From: a candidate division BRC1 bacterium HGW-BRC1-1
GTDB lineage: Bacteria > Sumerlaeota > Sumerlaeia > Sumerlaeales > Sumerlaeaceae
NCBI GenBank assembly: GCA_002842095.1
Contig: PHCB01000011.1
Location: 1 to 64,000, forward strand
Reading direction: 5' to 3'
DNA length: 64,000 nucleotides
This document shows, one piece after another, positions 8,660-17,489 of this stretch. How positions within the stretch are numbered: position 1 is the first letter of the stretch; each line of letters opens with the position of its first letter. The position numbers and the translations under genes are program-made. A model generated the notes under the pieces. The model did no database searches and was not told where the DNA came from. It saw only the letters and a list, made by a program, of their open reading frames with translations.

Positions 8660-10195
8660 TCAGCCGATCAGTTTTTTCGCCATTTCCTTGGTCATTCTCC
8701 GAGCGACCAGAAGCTCGTCAGTGTGTGCTATCAGTGCATTGCTGATTGAGGAAAGCGTCTCCTTCATCGGTTTGAGGTCGCGCCGAAGAGCATCCGGTGC
8801 CGGCGCACCAACGTGGGTCTTGGCAGCAATAATGGTTTCGGGTGCATCCATGGCGAGATTCACCCGACCATGCCCAGCCTCTTCAGTCAGTTGAGCGACC
8901 ACATCGGGAATAATATGTCCCTGCCCTTCGCTAAGGCGCACCGCTTTCGAAACGATATCGTACGCAGAGCGGAAGGGCAGACCTGCCACACGGGAAAGTG
9001 CGTCCGCCACGTCCACAGCATCCACAAAGTTTTCCTTTGCGAAAGCAGCGGTGCGGATTTCATCGACTTTCATGGAACTCACCACTCCGGCAAATATGTC
9101 AGGCGTCTGCATGGCTTCGTCGAAGATATCCATGACCACATACTTGGTCCACTGGGTATCGCGATTGTAACCAGAGAGCGCACCCCGCGCCATGCCGAAC
9201 AGCGAGTTGGTCAGGTTTTGGATCAGCACCGTTTTCGCGCGCGTCACCTCGGCAAAGTCGGGATTTCGTTTTTGAGGCATGATGGAAGAACCGGTCACAT
9301 AACGGTCGGCAACGCGCAAAATGGCCAGGTAGGGGGCACTGAGGACGATTATGTCCTGCGCCAGAATGCTGAGATGTGTCATGGCGAAGGAAATGCAATT
9401 CGCAACGTCGGCTTCCATTTCCCAACGGTTGGTAATGCAATCGAGCGTATTGGCCTGCACACTACGGAAGCCGAGGAGATCGGCCGTAAGTTCGCGATCA
9501 ATGGGCCAGGATGTCCCGAACGAGGCGGCAGCGCCGAGGGGCGAAATATTGATGCGCTCGTAACATGATTGCAGGCGGTCGAGATCTCGGAGGAGAGCCT
9601 GAGCATGGGAGGCCAGCCAGTGCCCTATGGTCGTGAGACTGGCAGGCTGGTAATGGGTGAAGCCTGTGAGGGGAATGTCTGCGTGGGCCTCTGCTGAATC
9701 GAGCAAGGCCTGCACGACGTTCGCCACGGCCCGGCTAAATTGCAGGAGGTTTTGGCGCAAATACATGCGAACAACCGTGGCGCTTTGATCATTGCGACTG
9801 CGGCCCGTGTGCATGAAACCCGATACGGCGGTCGTGGCTTTCTCCGCGACGAAATGTTCGATATTGGTGTGCACGTCCTCTTTGCGAGGGTCGAGCTGCA
9901 GTTGGCCGGATTTAGTCTGCTCTTCGAATTCATCGAGTGACGAGAGAATCTTCTGCAAAACCTCCGGGGGCGTAATGCCTGCGCGGGTCAGCATGATGCT
10001 GTGAACGCGGTTTTGCCAGATGTCGAAAGGGATAAGCACTGCATCTGCCATGGGACGGGTGGCCACATCGCGGCCTGCGCAGAAGGAAACGTTCATCTCT
10101 TCGGGGGCTTCATCCATACGGCCACCCCAGAATGTTTCTTTCGATGGGGCAGACTTCTCGTCGGAGTGTTCGTCTTTTGCTTTGTCCGCTTTCAT
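8660..10195 (-). CDS. argH: Argininosuccinate lyase (somewhat divergent)
   Basis: This is a lyase of the fumarase/aspartase superfamily, best matched to argininosuccinate lyase, which releases arginine and fumarate in arginine synthesis. The chain shows FWGGR near residue 22, HTGRSRND (129-136), the FTHYQPA histidine loop (His181) and the mobile catalytic loop GSSIMPQKRNP (302-312). At 511 residues it is about 45 longer than most ArgH, and some family positions differ (for example FTHYQ rather than YTHLQ), so a related lyase is possible. The start ATG overlaps the epimerase stop by four bases (ATGA), which argues for translational coupling. Confidence 0.85.
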   Translation of the reverse strand: MKADKAKDEHSDEKSAPSKETFWGGRMDEAPEEMNVSFCAGRDVATRPMADAVLIPFDIWQNRVHSIMLTRAGITPPEVLQKILSSLDEFEEQTKSGQLQLDPRKEDVHTNIEHFVAEKATTAVSGFMHTGRSRNDQSATVVRMYLRQNLLQFSRAVANVVQALLDSAEAHADIPLTGFTHYQPASLTTIGHWLASHAQALLRDLDRLQSCYERINISPLGAAASFGTSWPIDRELTADLLGFRSVQANTLDCITNRWEMEADVANCISFAMTHLSILAQDIIVLSAPYLAILRVADRYVTGSSIMPQKRNPDFAEVTRAKTVLIQNLTNSLFGMARGALSGYNRDTQWTKYVVMDIFDEAMQTPDIFAGVVSSMKVDEIRTAAFAKENFVDAVDVADALSRVAGLPFRSAYDIVSKAVRLSEGQGHIIPDVVAQLTEEAGHGRVNLAMDAPETIIAAKTHVGAPAPDALRRDLKPMKETLSSISNALIAHTDELLVARRMTKEMAKKLIG

Positions 10196-11163
10196 GCGTT
10201 CAATCCTCGTTGATATGCAATGACCTGTTCGACAATTTCTTCGATGCCGAAACGGGGATGGTAGTCGATGATCGCCCGGATACGCGAGAGATCTGGAACA
10301 CGCCGCTGGAGGTCTTCGAAGTTTTCGTCATAAGCTTCTTCGAAGGGAATGAATCGGAGTTCACTGGTGCTTTGCGCCTTTTTCACGATGAGACGGGCAA
10401 GGTCAGCCATGGAAATCTCGCCATCATTGCCGACATTGAAAACGCGACCAACCGCAGCGGGTTCGTTCATTAATCCCCGCAGAGCTTTCACCACGTCCAG
10501 AACATGTCCGAAAGATCGTGTTTGGGTGCCGTCGCCATAAACGGTGATCGGTTCACCCGCCAATGCTTGCTGCACGAATCGGGGAATCACCATGCCGTAA
10601 CGGCCGGTTTGGCGCGGGCCGACGGTATTAAACAACCTCACCACCACCACCGGCAGATCGTGCTCGCGGTGATAGGCCAGGGCGAGAAATTCATCTATAG
10701 CCTTACTGCACGCATAAGACCAACGCGGGCGGCTGGTGGCGCCCAAAACAAGGTCGTCCTCTTCGCCAAACGGAATTTTGGAACCCTTGCCGTACACCTC
10801 GCTGGTGGAGGCAATGATGACCCGCCGACCCTTGCGGGCCGCCAGTTCCAGCGCGATTTCCGAACCGCGGATGTTGGTCGAAATGGTGTGGATGGGTTTG
10901 TCGAGGATCAGCCGCACTCCCACGGCCGCAGCCAGATGGTATATCTCGTCCGCCCGATCAACCAACTCGGCCATCAGCGAATAGTGCATGATGGTGTCGA
11001 TGTGATAGTGGAAGCGGGGGTTGGCGCGGCAGGCGTCCAGGTTTTCAATGGCCCCGGTGGAAAGATCGTCGATAACGGTAACTGTGTGACCGGCGTCGAG
11101 CAGTTGCTCGGCGAGATGCGACCCGATAAAGCCGGCGCCACCGGTAATGAGTGTGTGTGTCAT
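10192..11163 (-). CDS. NAD-dependent nucleotide-sugar epimerase/dehydratase
   Basis: This is an extended short-chain dehydrogenase acting on an NDP-sugar, of the UDP-glucuronate decarboxylase or dTDP-glucose dehydratase neighbourhood. It has the N-terminal NAD motif TGGAGFIGSH, the catalytic YACSK (Tyr-x-x-x-Lys), and the substrate-loop segment NTVGPRQTGRYGMVIPRF. The ATG at 11163 starts the Rossmann fold directly (MTHTLITGG) with GGAG just upstream. A longer frame reaching 11334 overlaps the membrane-protein gene and adds only low-complexity sequence, so I rejected it. It lies between the small membrane protein and argH; the exact sugar is not determinable. Confidence 0.88.
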   Translation of the reverse strand: MTHTLITGGAGFIGSHLAEQLLDAGHTVTVIDDLSTGAIENLDACRANPRFHYHIDTIMHYSLMAELVDRADEIYHLAAAVGVRLILDKPIHTISTNIRGSEIALELAARKGRRVIIASTSEVYGKGSKIPFGEEDDLVLGATSRPRWSYACSKAIDEFLALAYHREHDLPVVVVRLFNTVGPRQTGRYGMVIPRFVQQALAGEPITVYGDGTQTRSFGHVLDVVKALRGLMNEPAAVGRVFNVGNDGEISMADLARLIVKKAQSTSELRFIPFEEAYDENFEDLQRRVPDLSRIRAIIDYHPRFGIEEIVEQVIAYQRGLNA

Positions 11164-11224
11164 AGCTCCCACTTCGTTTCGGTTGGAATGAGCAAATGCA
11201 ATGAGAAGCAGAAAACGGGTGAAC

Positions 11225-11578
11225 TCACCGCTCGGTTCTCGTGGGTGTGGGTTGACTGGTTTCGCCGGTGGCGAGGTCTGCGGTGCGTCGGGTGTTCTCC
11301 TCAATGTCGAGGAGAACATGGATTCCGTGAGCAAAGGCCATGATGAACAAGGTCAGCAAAGAACCGCCCAGCAGAGATGTGAACGCCGGGATCAGGTGCG
11401 TATGCAGAAATGACGAACCAAGCAATCCGGGGGTGGTGGAAATGACCTGTGGGGCTTGCGGCAGGGAGCCGACCACAAGCAGGTATGCAGACGAAAGCAG
11501 GGTGACAACCAATACGACATAGGAGAGGATCTTGAGGATGATTGCAATGATGGGTAATGCCGTGTAACGCGGTACCAT
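11225..11578 (-). CDS. Small membrane protein, unrecognised
   Basis: I do not recognise the family. The 117-residue product has two clear hydrophobic segments, one near residues 8-35 and one near 68-92, separated by a polar stretch, and a hydrophilic tail rich in Thr, Glu and Arg. This predicts a two-pass inner-membrane protein with both ends probably cytoplasmic. It is the first gene of a minus-strand run, 61 bases ahead of the epimerase, and is divergent from the large glycosyltransferase. The good hydrophobic pattern and lack of competing frames support it as real. Confidence 0.65.
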   Translation of the reverse strand: MVPRYTALPIIAIILKILSYVVLVVTLLSSAYLLVVGSLPQAPQVISTTPGLLGSSFLHTHLIPAFTSLLGGSLLTLFIMAFAHGIHVLLDIEENTRRTADLATGETSQPTPTRTER

Positions 11579-11668
11579 GATTTACGCCTCGCTCAGATTC
11601 TTTTGCGTTGGAATTCCACAACGACTGGCTTGGGGTTTGCCAAGAAAAACATGAGGAGTTCCGATCCT

Positions 11669-14200
11669 ATGCCTTCCAACCGCAATGAAGTTCCTCAAGC
11701 AAAGCATCTTCTTTCGTCCCAACAAAGCAATTTCGTATCATGGGGTTCGCTGGGCAACGCACTGCTGGGGATAGTTGTGGTGGCTTGGGCAGGGGAGTTG
11801 AGTCTTTACTTCTGGAGGAAAGAGGGCCTGTTTAATTGGACCCCGGTCCAGGCACCCAACGTTCCTGAAAAGATGTTGGAGGGGCGATTTGCCACTGCTC
11901 TGAACCATCTCACAGCTCCTTTTTCGGTGGGGTGGAGCAATGTACCATGGTTGGAACTGGGGATTTCAGCGGCCATGATAGTGGCATTTATACTGCTTGG
12001 CTACCTGCTGCTTGAGGCGGTTCGCATGGACCTCTCCCCTCTCGCCCGCATTTGCACAGCGTTACCTCTGGGTGCGGGAGCGGTTGGTTACGCAACGATG
12101 CTGGTGGGGTTGACCGGATATCTCAACCGCTGGCCGGTGCTGGGGGCATGGGTTGCGCTGATTGTGCTCGGATTTTATCTGCGGCAGCGAAGGAAACATC
12201 GGGAGCGCTTTGAATGTGGTGGTAATGACTGGATGGTGAAAGCCCGCAATGAGCAAAGGTGCCTGGGCGCGCGCGAATTCTATCGCAGGGCCCTCACTCC
12301 CCTTTCCCGGGTGGATGTTGTTTTCTGTTCTATCGCGGCGGCCCTCATCGCGGTGATCAGCGCCCTGGTCTTCGTCCATGCTGTTGGGCAAACGGAAACT
12401 TATTGGGACTCCCTGATTCTGTACATGGGCTATGCCCGCAAGATGTTCCTGCAGCATGGCTATCCCGTGAAGATTGTCGGTCAGGTGGGAATCGGGCTGG
12501 GGGCCAACTATCCGCATCTGTACCCCACCCTGACTGCCCAAACTGCTGCCATCGCGGGTTATTGGAGCGATTCGTTCGCCCAGATGTTGCCGCCGATAGC
12601 TTCGCTCGCATCCACGTTGTTCGTCTATCTGATCGGTGTGGAACTCACCCGAAGCCGGGTGGTGGGATGGGCCTCAGCGCTCCTCTTCCGCGCCGTTCCG
12701 TATGGTATCGCCTACGGTCAGTATGCCAGCGATTACGCTTTGGCGATTATGTACACGGCGGCTTTCCTGTATTTCGCGCTTCTCTATCTGAGATATGGGA
12801 GGTCCGGATCGCTGTGGCTGATATTCCTCATGGCAGCTTTCGCAGTGAACATCAATTACCTTATGGGAGCACTTTGGCCCCTTGGGGCGCTGGTTGCTGT
12901 CCTGGCGCATCTTTCCACGGGGGCCTTCGAGCAGTCCTCTTATATTCGGAATTCAAACGAAGTGGGGGCCGACGAGATGGACTCGTTTGAACTGGAACCG
13001 AGTCCTGCTCGATCAAATCCAATGCATGACCTGTTTGAAAAAGAACGTCTGCCCCTGGGCCGTTTTCTGCGCTCGATTCGCTTGTGGTTGCCCGTGGGAA
13101 TTTCCCTTCTGGTGGCAAGCCCCTGGTACATTCGGAACATCGTGCTGACGGGGAATCCGGTCTACGCATTTTTCTACAACCTCTTCCCCAGCAAGTACGT
13201 CAACCCGGACGTCATGAAGTCGGCCGAGGTCGAATGGTTGATGAACGGAGATGGCCTGGGCCGGGTCGGTAGCACCGTGGCGGAAAAGCTTTCAGGTTCC
13301 TGGCTCTATTTTGTGACGGGAGCCCAACATTGGAAACTCGCCCCCGTGTTTGTGGCGTTCGTATTGCCGGGAGTTTTATTATCCTGCATAATGCTGATCT
13401 CTATGGTTTTCGCAAGCCGGCGTGCCCCGACCGACCCCGCATTCCAAGGCAGCAAACGTTTCGTCTTGGTTGCCCTTTCGCTATTTTTCCTGCTCTGGTT
13501 CTATGCCTATGTGGTGGCGGATTTTTACCTCTACCAGATCATCGTCGTTCTGCCATTGTTCGGTGTTTTTGGAGGATGGCTGCTCCATCAAATAACCTTT
13601 CGGCCAGCGCGACTTGCACTGATGCTGCTCGTGCTGGGCATCGGGTTCGCGCCAGGAGTTGTGATGGCGCTTATGGGATCGAAGCTGACGGCAGGGCACA
13701 ATTCCATGCGGCCCATGGCTCCGCAATTAGAGCTGACCGCGTTGCGTCACCTGTTCCTGCCGGCTGACACCGTGCTTACCTATCAGTACGATGGAGACAT
13801 GCGGGCGCTGGATTGGGTTAATGGGCTTCCATCAGGCCGACGAATTCTGACCCACGAGAATCGCCATCTGCTGTTGAACGAGAACCTCGTCATCGTGCAT
13901 CTCGACGATTGGGATGTGCAGACAGCGTATGGCAAACCAGCGGATGAACGCCTTCGCATCCTGGACGATCTTGGCATCGATTACTATTTCTACGTCACGA
14001 ACGAAGACAAACATCGCGCCAATTCCTGGTTGGGAATGGATGAATTGATCGGCCGGGGCGACTTCGAGCTCGTGGAGAAATGGCCCAGCGGCGGATCGAG
14101 CTCGCGTGAAGTCCTCCCCTACAAAAAAATCCTAATCGATGCTCTCGATTACAAAAATATCCCGGTCGATTCAAACGCGCTTTACAAACGCGAGCGTTAG
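11669..14200 (+). CDS. Large multispanning glycosyltransferase-like membrane protein (ArnT/PMT-like)
   Basis: This integral membrane protein of about 843 residues has many hydrophobic segments. It resembles GT-C fold enzymes that transfer sugars from lipid carriers (ArnT/PMT/GT83 type): the first periplasmic loop after TM1, the TETYWDSLILY segment and the repeated short loops are typical. The extreme C-terminus (about 180 residues) is soluble. I chose the ATG at 11669 because AGGAG lies 10 bases upstream; TTG 11603 and ATG 11651 have poorer sites. It is divergent from the epimerase operon, so it may act on a sugar made there, though that is inference. Its stop overlaps that of the BI-1 gene. 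Confidence 0.7.
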   Translation: MPSNRNEVPQAKHLLSSQQSNFVSWGSLGNALLGIVVVAWAGELSLYFWRKEGLFNWTPVQAPNVPEKMLEGRFATALNHLTAPFSVGWSNVPWLELGISAAMIVAFILLGYLLLEAVRMDLSPLARICTALPLGAGAVGYATMLVGLTGYLNRWPVLGAWVALIVLGFYLRQRRKHRERFECGGNDWMVKARNEQRCLGAREFYRRALTPLSRVDVVFCSIAAALIAVISALVFVHAVGQTETYWDSLILYMGYARKMFLQHGYPVKIVGQVGIGLGANYPHLYPTLTAQTAAIAGYWSDSFAQMLPPIASLASTLFVYLIGVELTRSRVVGWASALLFRAVPYGIAYGQYASDYALAIMYTAAFLYFALLYLRYGRSGSLWLIFLMAAFAVNINYLMGALWPLGALVAVLAHLSTGAFEQSSYIRNSNEVGADEMDSFELEPSPARSNPMHDLFEKERLPLGRFLRSIRLWLPVGISLLVASPWYIRNIVLTGNPVYAFFYNLFPSKYVNPDVMKSAEVEWLMNGDGLGRVGSTVAEKLSGSWLYFVTGAQHWKLAPVFVAFVLPGVLLSCIMLISMVFASRRAPTDPAFQGSKRFVLVALSLFFLLWFYAYVVADFYLYQIIVVLPLFGVFGGWLLHQITFRPARLALMLLVLGIGFAPGVVMALMGSKLTAGHNSMRPMAPQLELTALRHLFLPADTVLTYQYDGDMRALDWVNGLPSGRRILTHENRHLLLNENLVIVHLDDWDVQTAYGKPADERLRILDDLGIDYYFYVTNEDKHRANSWLGMDELIGRGDFELVEKWPSGGSSSREVLPYKKILIDALDYKNIPVDSNALYKRER

Positions 14201-14967
14201 TTGCGACGCCCCAGCAGCGAGAGAATGCGGATGAACATGTTGATGAAATCGATAAACAGGCTCAGCGCGCCGGCCACCCATTCATCGGGACCGAGTTTGT
14301 GAATGATGCGTGAAGTGTCATAGAGGACGAAAAGAGCAAAGAGCAGCAGACCACCGACGGTTACGGCGGTCACGAAGACATCGGCCTTGAAGAAGAAGGT
14401 GGCGACCATAAACCCGAGCAGAACGAAAATCCCGACGGTAAGGAAACCACCGAGGAAGCTGAAATTCTGGCGTGTGATGAGCACATAGCCGGTGAGTCCA
14501 CCGAATACTAAACCGGTGAGTGCCAGGGCGTTCCAGACGATTCCAAAGGAATTTCCCGCGACCACATAAGCCCACAGAAACATGGGGGCGAGCATGAGGC
14601 CGGTGACGGCGGTGAAGGCCGCGTAGACGATAACATTAACGGTGCGAATGCGCGAGACCGCTCCGGCTGCCATGGCCATGACAATGTAGAGGATGAAGAC
14701 TCCCCAGATCGCTCCCTTTCCCGTTATCAGGGAGCGCATCCATTCTGCATCTCCGGCAAGGAACCTGCTCACCAGATGAAACGCTGTGAACATGGTAATG
14801 GCGATGCCGCCGCTGAGAGTCAGATAAACCTTCTGCAGAAATGCGGCCCGAACGGCGCCAGAGGCCGCGGCGACGACGGGTGCGCCAACGCTGGGATCGT
14901 ACTGATCCGAATAACGTTCGCCTACCTGCTTGTCGTAATCAGAGTTTTGTCCGGGGACGTATTTCAT
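14197..14967 (-). CDS. Bax inhibitor-1/YccA family membrane protein
   Basis: This is an integral membrane protein of the BI-1 (TMBIM/YccA/YbhL) family, 256 residues with about seven transmembrane segments. Characteristic stretches are the LTGLVFGGLTGYVL core, TRQNFSFLGGFLTVG, and the C-terminal ALSLFIDFINMFIRILSLLG with its conserved aspartates, the pH-sensing pair in the structurally studied BsYetJ. Bacterial roles are thought to involve calcium leak or interaction with the FtsH protease system. It ends tail-to-tail with the glycosyltransferase gene, the two stop codons sharing bases. Confidence 0.93.
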   Translation of the reverse strand: MKYVPGQNSDYDKQVGERYSDQYDPSVGAPVVAAASGAVRAAFLQKVYLTLSGGIAITMFTAFHLVSRFLAGDAEWMRSLITGKGAIWGVFILYIVMAMAAGAVSRIRTVNVIVYAAFTAVTGLMLAPMFLWAYVVAGNSFGIVWNALALTGLVFGGLTGYVLITRQNFSFLGGFLTVGIFVLLGFMVATFFFKADVFVTAVTVGGLLLFALFVLYDTSRIIHKLGPDEWVAGALSLFIDFINMFIRILSLLGRRN

Positions 14968-15034
14968 TGCAGCACCTCAGCATTGTTCGAGTCGTTGTGT
15001 TCGGGAGGAATTACACACCAAGATCGGTGCTCAA

Positions 15035-15853
15035 TCAAGACAATCGAGATGGTGAACTCCGAAAGTCGACGTTTCCAAACAGGCACCGCGCTGTTGCGGT
15101 CGTGACGTTAACGACCTCATCCTTCGGAATTTGTTTCAGTTCTGCAATGCGATCCGCCACGAGGGGCAGATACGACGGTTCGTTGCGTTTCCCACGATGA
15201 GGAATGGGCGCCATATAGGGCGCATCGGTTTCCAGAACCATCTTGTTGAGCGGAACCTGCCGCACCACCTCATGCAACTCTTCCGCTTTTTTAAACGTCG
15301 CGGCTCCCCCGATGCCGAGCACGAAACCCATATCGATGAACTCCTCGGCTTGAGCAACAGTTCCGAAATAACAGTGCATGACTCCGCGGATGCCACCCGG
15401 CATGGGCGTTGCATGGGGGAAGAAGTCGCGAAAGATGCCAAGGATGTCCTCATAGGCCTCACGGCAATGAACCACCACAGGCAACTTTGCAGCATTGGCC
15501 AGCGACAACTGCTCCAGAAGGGCGTCGAACTGTTGGCGATGGGTGGCAAAATCGTAATGGTAATCCAACCCGATTTCACCAACCGCCACTACGCTGGGAT
15601 GTACCATCAAGTCTTCCTTGAGGGCCCGAGATACTTCGGCACTCCAGGAAGCGGCGGCGTGGGGATGAACGCCCACAACGCTCCGAAAACCCGACCACAC
15701 CGCTGCGCGCTCCACGACCCGACGACTGTCGTCCAGATCGCATCCGACCAACGCTATACCTTCTACGCCCGCGCTTTGAGCGCGCTGCAACACTTCGTCG
15801 AAGTCTGAGTCGTATTCTTTACCATGCATGTGGCAATGGGTGTCGATGATCAT
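15035..15853 (-). CDS. tatD: TatD family metal-dependent hydrolase
   Basis: This is an amidohydrolase-fold nuclease of the TatD/YcfH family, 272 residues. It begins IIDTHCHMHG, giving the first metal pair His6 and His8. It continues with GEIGLDYHYD (metal-binding Glu), PVVVHCREA, GVMHCYFG, and the ETDAPYMAPIPHRGKRNEPSYL block near the C-terminus, all standard for the family. Such proteins are metal-dependent DNases with reported roles in repair and 3' exonuclease activity. Divergent from the acyltransferase gene; about 105 bases between the starts must hold both promoters. Confidence 0.94.
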   Translation of the reverse strand: MIIDTHCHMHGKEYDSDFDEVLQRAQSAGVEGIALVGCDLDDSRRVVERAAVWSGFRSVVGVHPHAAASWSAEVSRALKEDLMVHPSVVAVGEIGLDYHYDFATHRQQFDALLEQLSLANAAKLPVVVHCREAYEDILGIFRDFFPHATPMPGGIRGVMHCYFGTVAQAEEFIDMGFVLGIGGAATFKKAEELHEVVRQVPLNKMVLETDAPYMAPIPHRGKRNEPSYLPLVADRIAELKQIPKDEVVNVTTATARCLFGNVDFRSSPSRLS

Positions 15854-15958
15854 GAGCCGTGTCTAAACAGACGAGGCCGGCTTATTTATCCAGGTGATGT
15901 TGGCTGTGGCCACACTCGCCTGTTGACCGCCTCTCCCTCAGAACCTGTAGTGGCACCC

Positions 15959-16894
15959 ATGTCCCGCCGAAAAGCGACCTTCACGCACTATCTATCCTAC
16001 GTTGTTTGGCATTTGGTGTCCGCAATTTTGTGGATCATGCCACGACGCACGGTTGTAATTTTAGCGGATTTTCTGGCCTTCCTCTTGCATCGGGTGACAC
16101 GCATACGCCGCAAAGAGGTTTATGGGAATTTGCAACTCGCCCTCGGCGATACCCATTCACCGGAGGAAATCTCGCGGATCGCACGGGATTCCTATCGAAA
16201 CGGTGTTCTGACCTTTCTCGAATTCATAAGACCTCATGCGCTCTTTTGGGAAGTGGTGGGTATTTTCCGGGGTTTCGATGGGTGGGATCAATTTGAGGCG
16301 ATGGGTGATAAACCCTATATTATCGTCACCGGCCACATGGGAAATTGGGAATCGCTGGGTGAGATCGGGATTCGTAAAGCGGGCATACCTCATTTCGTGG
16401 CTTTCATGAAACCAATGCACAATCCTCTCGTAAACGATTCCATCGTAAAACAACGCATGAAAATCGGACTGGAGCTCATTTCCACATCCGCCGGGAGCTT
16501 TAAGGCAGCGGTAACCGCCGCGCGCGAAAAAAAGATTCTCGTCTTTCTGGCCGATCAGGACGCCCGTCGCAATGGGATCTTTGTGGATTTCTTCGGCACA
16601 CCGGCCTCCACGGCAGAAGGTGCCGCAATGTTTGCACACCGACTCAACCTACCGCTTCTCTGCACTTTCAGCATCAGGAATAATGATGCTCTGCGAACGC
16701 TTCGCATCGAAATAGCCCCGGCCATTTTCCCCGATCCGACAACAGAACGCGATGCCGACGTGTTGCGTTTAACGCAAACTCACGCGAAATATCTGGAAGA
16801 TGTGGTGCGGCGGCACCCGGGAAGTTATTTCTGGCTTCACCGCCGATGGAAAACGCGTCCGAAGAACAAGCGGCAAAAGAGCGTAGATGAATGA
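15959..16894 (+). CDS. LpxL/HtrB-like lysophospholipid/lipid A acyltransferase
   Basis: This acyltransferase of the LpxL/LpxM (LPLAT) family transfers a secondary acyl chain, most likely to lipid A. The 311-residue protein has one N-terminal membrane segment and then the catalytic HMGNWE box (His and acidic residue four apart). LADQDARRNGIFVDFFG follows, matching the Asp-Gln and phosphate-binding box, and PGSYFWLHRRWKTRP is the normal C-terminus. I chose the ATG at 15959; the longer frame begins inside the tatD gene. Presence of such an enzyme supports an outer membrane with LPS. Confidence 0.9.
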   Translation: MSRRKATFTHYLSYVVWHLVSAILWIMPRRTVVILADFLAFLLHRVTRIRRKEVYGNLQLALGDTHSPEEISRIARDSYRNGVLTFLEFIRPHALFWEVVGIFRGFDGWDQFEAMGDKPYIIVTGHMGNWESLGEIGIRKAGIPHFVAFMKPMHNPLVNDSIVKQRMKIGLELISTSAGSFKAAVTAAREKKILVFLADQDARRNGIFVDFFGTPASTAEGAAMFAHRLNLPLLCTFSIRNNDALRTLRIEIAPAIFPDPTTERDADVLRLTQTHAKYLEDVVRRHPGSYFWLHRRWKTRPKNKRQKSVDE

Positions 16895-16964
16895 GACGGG
16901 ATTCATCCCCGTCGCATGACTCAACAAACTTTACATCGCTGCGGCTTCGGCACACAAAGGCTTC

Positions 16965-17489
16965 ATGACCATCTCGAAAACAATTCTTGGATACACGCTC
17001 GCACTTCGCAGGACTGTTTCTGAAGTTGTCCAAACGATTCCTGAAAAACATTGGGAGACCATACCATCTGGCTGGTCCAACAATGCCCGATGGCATGTGG
17101 GCCATCTGATCATAACCCCGCAGCGATTGACTTATGGTCAGCTTAAGCAACCGGTGGCGGTGTCTCAAGAATACCAGAAATGGTTCGCGAGGGGCAGTTC
17201 TCCTGCTGCTTGGGCAGACGACGTCCTTCCCGAAATGGTTCATCTTTTGGATGAAATGATTACCTCCACTGAGGCGCTGTTTGAAAGTATGACCAGTCGA
17301 TGGGACGATCCCTACTCACAGCCGATGGTCACGAGTTCTGGTGCGATTTTGCACACGCCTGGAGAAGCGCTTACATTCAACACGGCCCATGACGGTATTC
17401 ATTTGGGATGTCTTTACGGCCTGCGACATGCATTATCAGCAGAAGCTCCCCAATCCAATCAAGACCGGCGAAAGAGTGCCATGCGATGA
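16965..17489 (+). CDS. DinB-fold protein (putative metal-dependent enzyme)
   Basis: This is a four-helix DinB/YfiT-like protein of 174 residues. A probable metal triad is His47 (WHVGH), His142 and His146 (AHDGIHLG), the spacing seen in this superfamily; related proteins include thiol-dependent transferases. It opens a tight five-gene operon: its stop shares the sequence ATGA with the start of the ABC ATPase. Whether its function relates to the exporter is unknown; the coupling suggests equal production rather than a shared reaction. Confidence 0.8.
   Translation: MTISKTILGYTLALRRTVSEVVQTIPEKHWETIPSGWSNNARWHVGHLIITPQRLTYGQLKQPVAVSQEYQKWFARGSSPAAWADDVLPEMVHLLDEMITSTEALFESMTSRWDDPYSQPMVTSSGAILHTPGEALTFNTAHDGIHLGCLYGLRHALSAEAPQSNQDRRKSAMR

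Noticed and set aside
8813-9568. A 251-residue plus-strand frame opposite argH
   Set aside because: Antisense to the ArgH coding region, no family features, no ribosome site.
11164-11334. N-terminal extension of the epimerase frame
   Set aside because: Overlaps the membrane-protein gene in another frame and has no SDR similarity; ATG 11163 starts the fold.
10504-11343. A 279-residue plus-strand frame opposite the epimerase
   Set aside because: It is antisense to a clear SDR gene with no recognisable motif; a codon-bias shadow.
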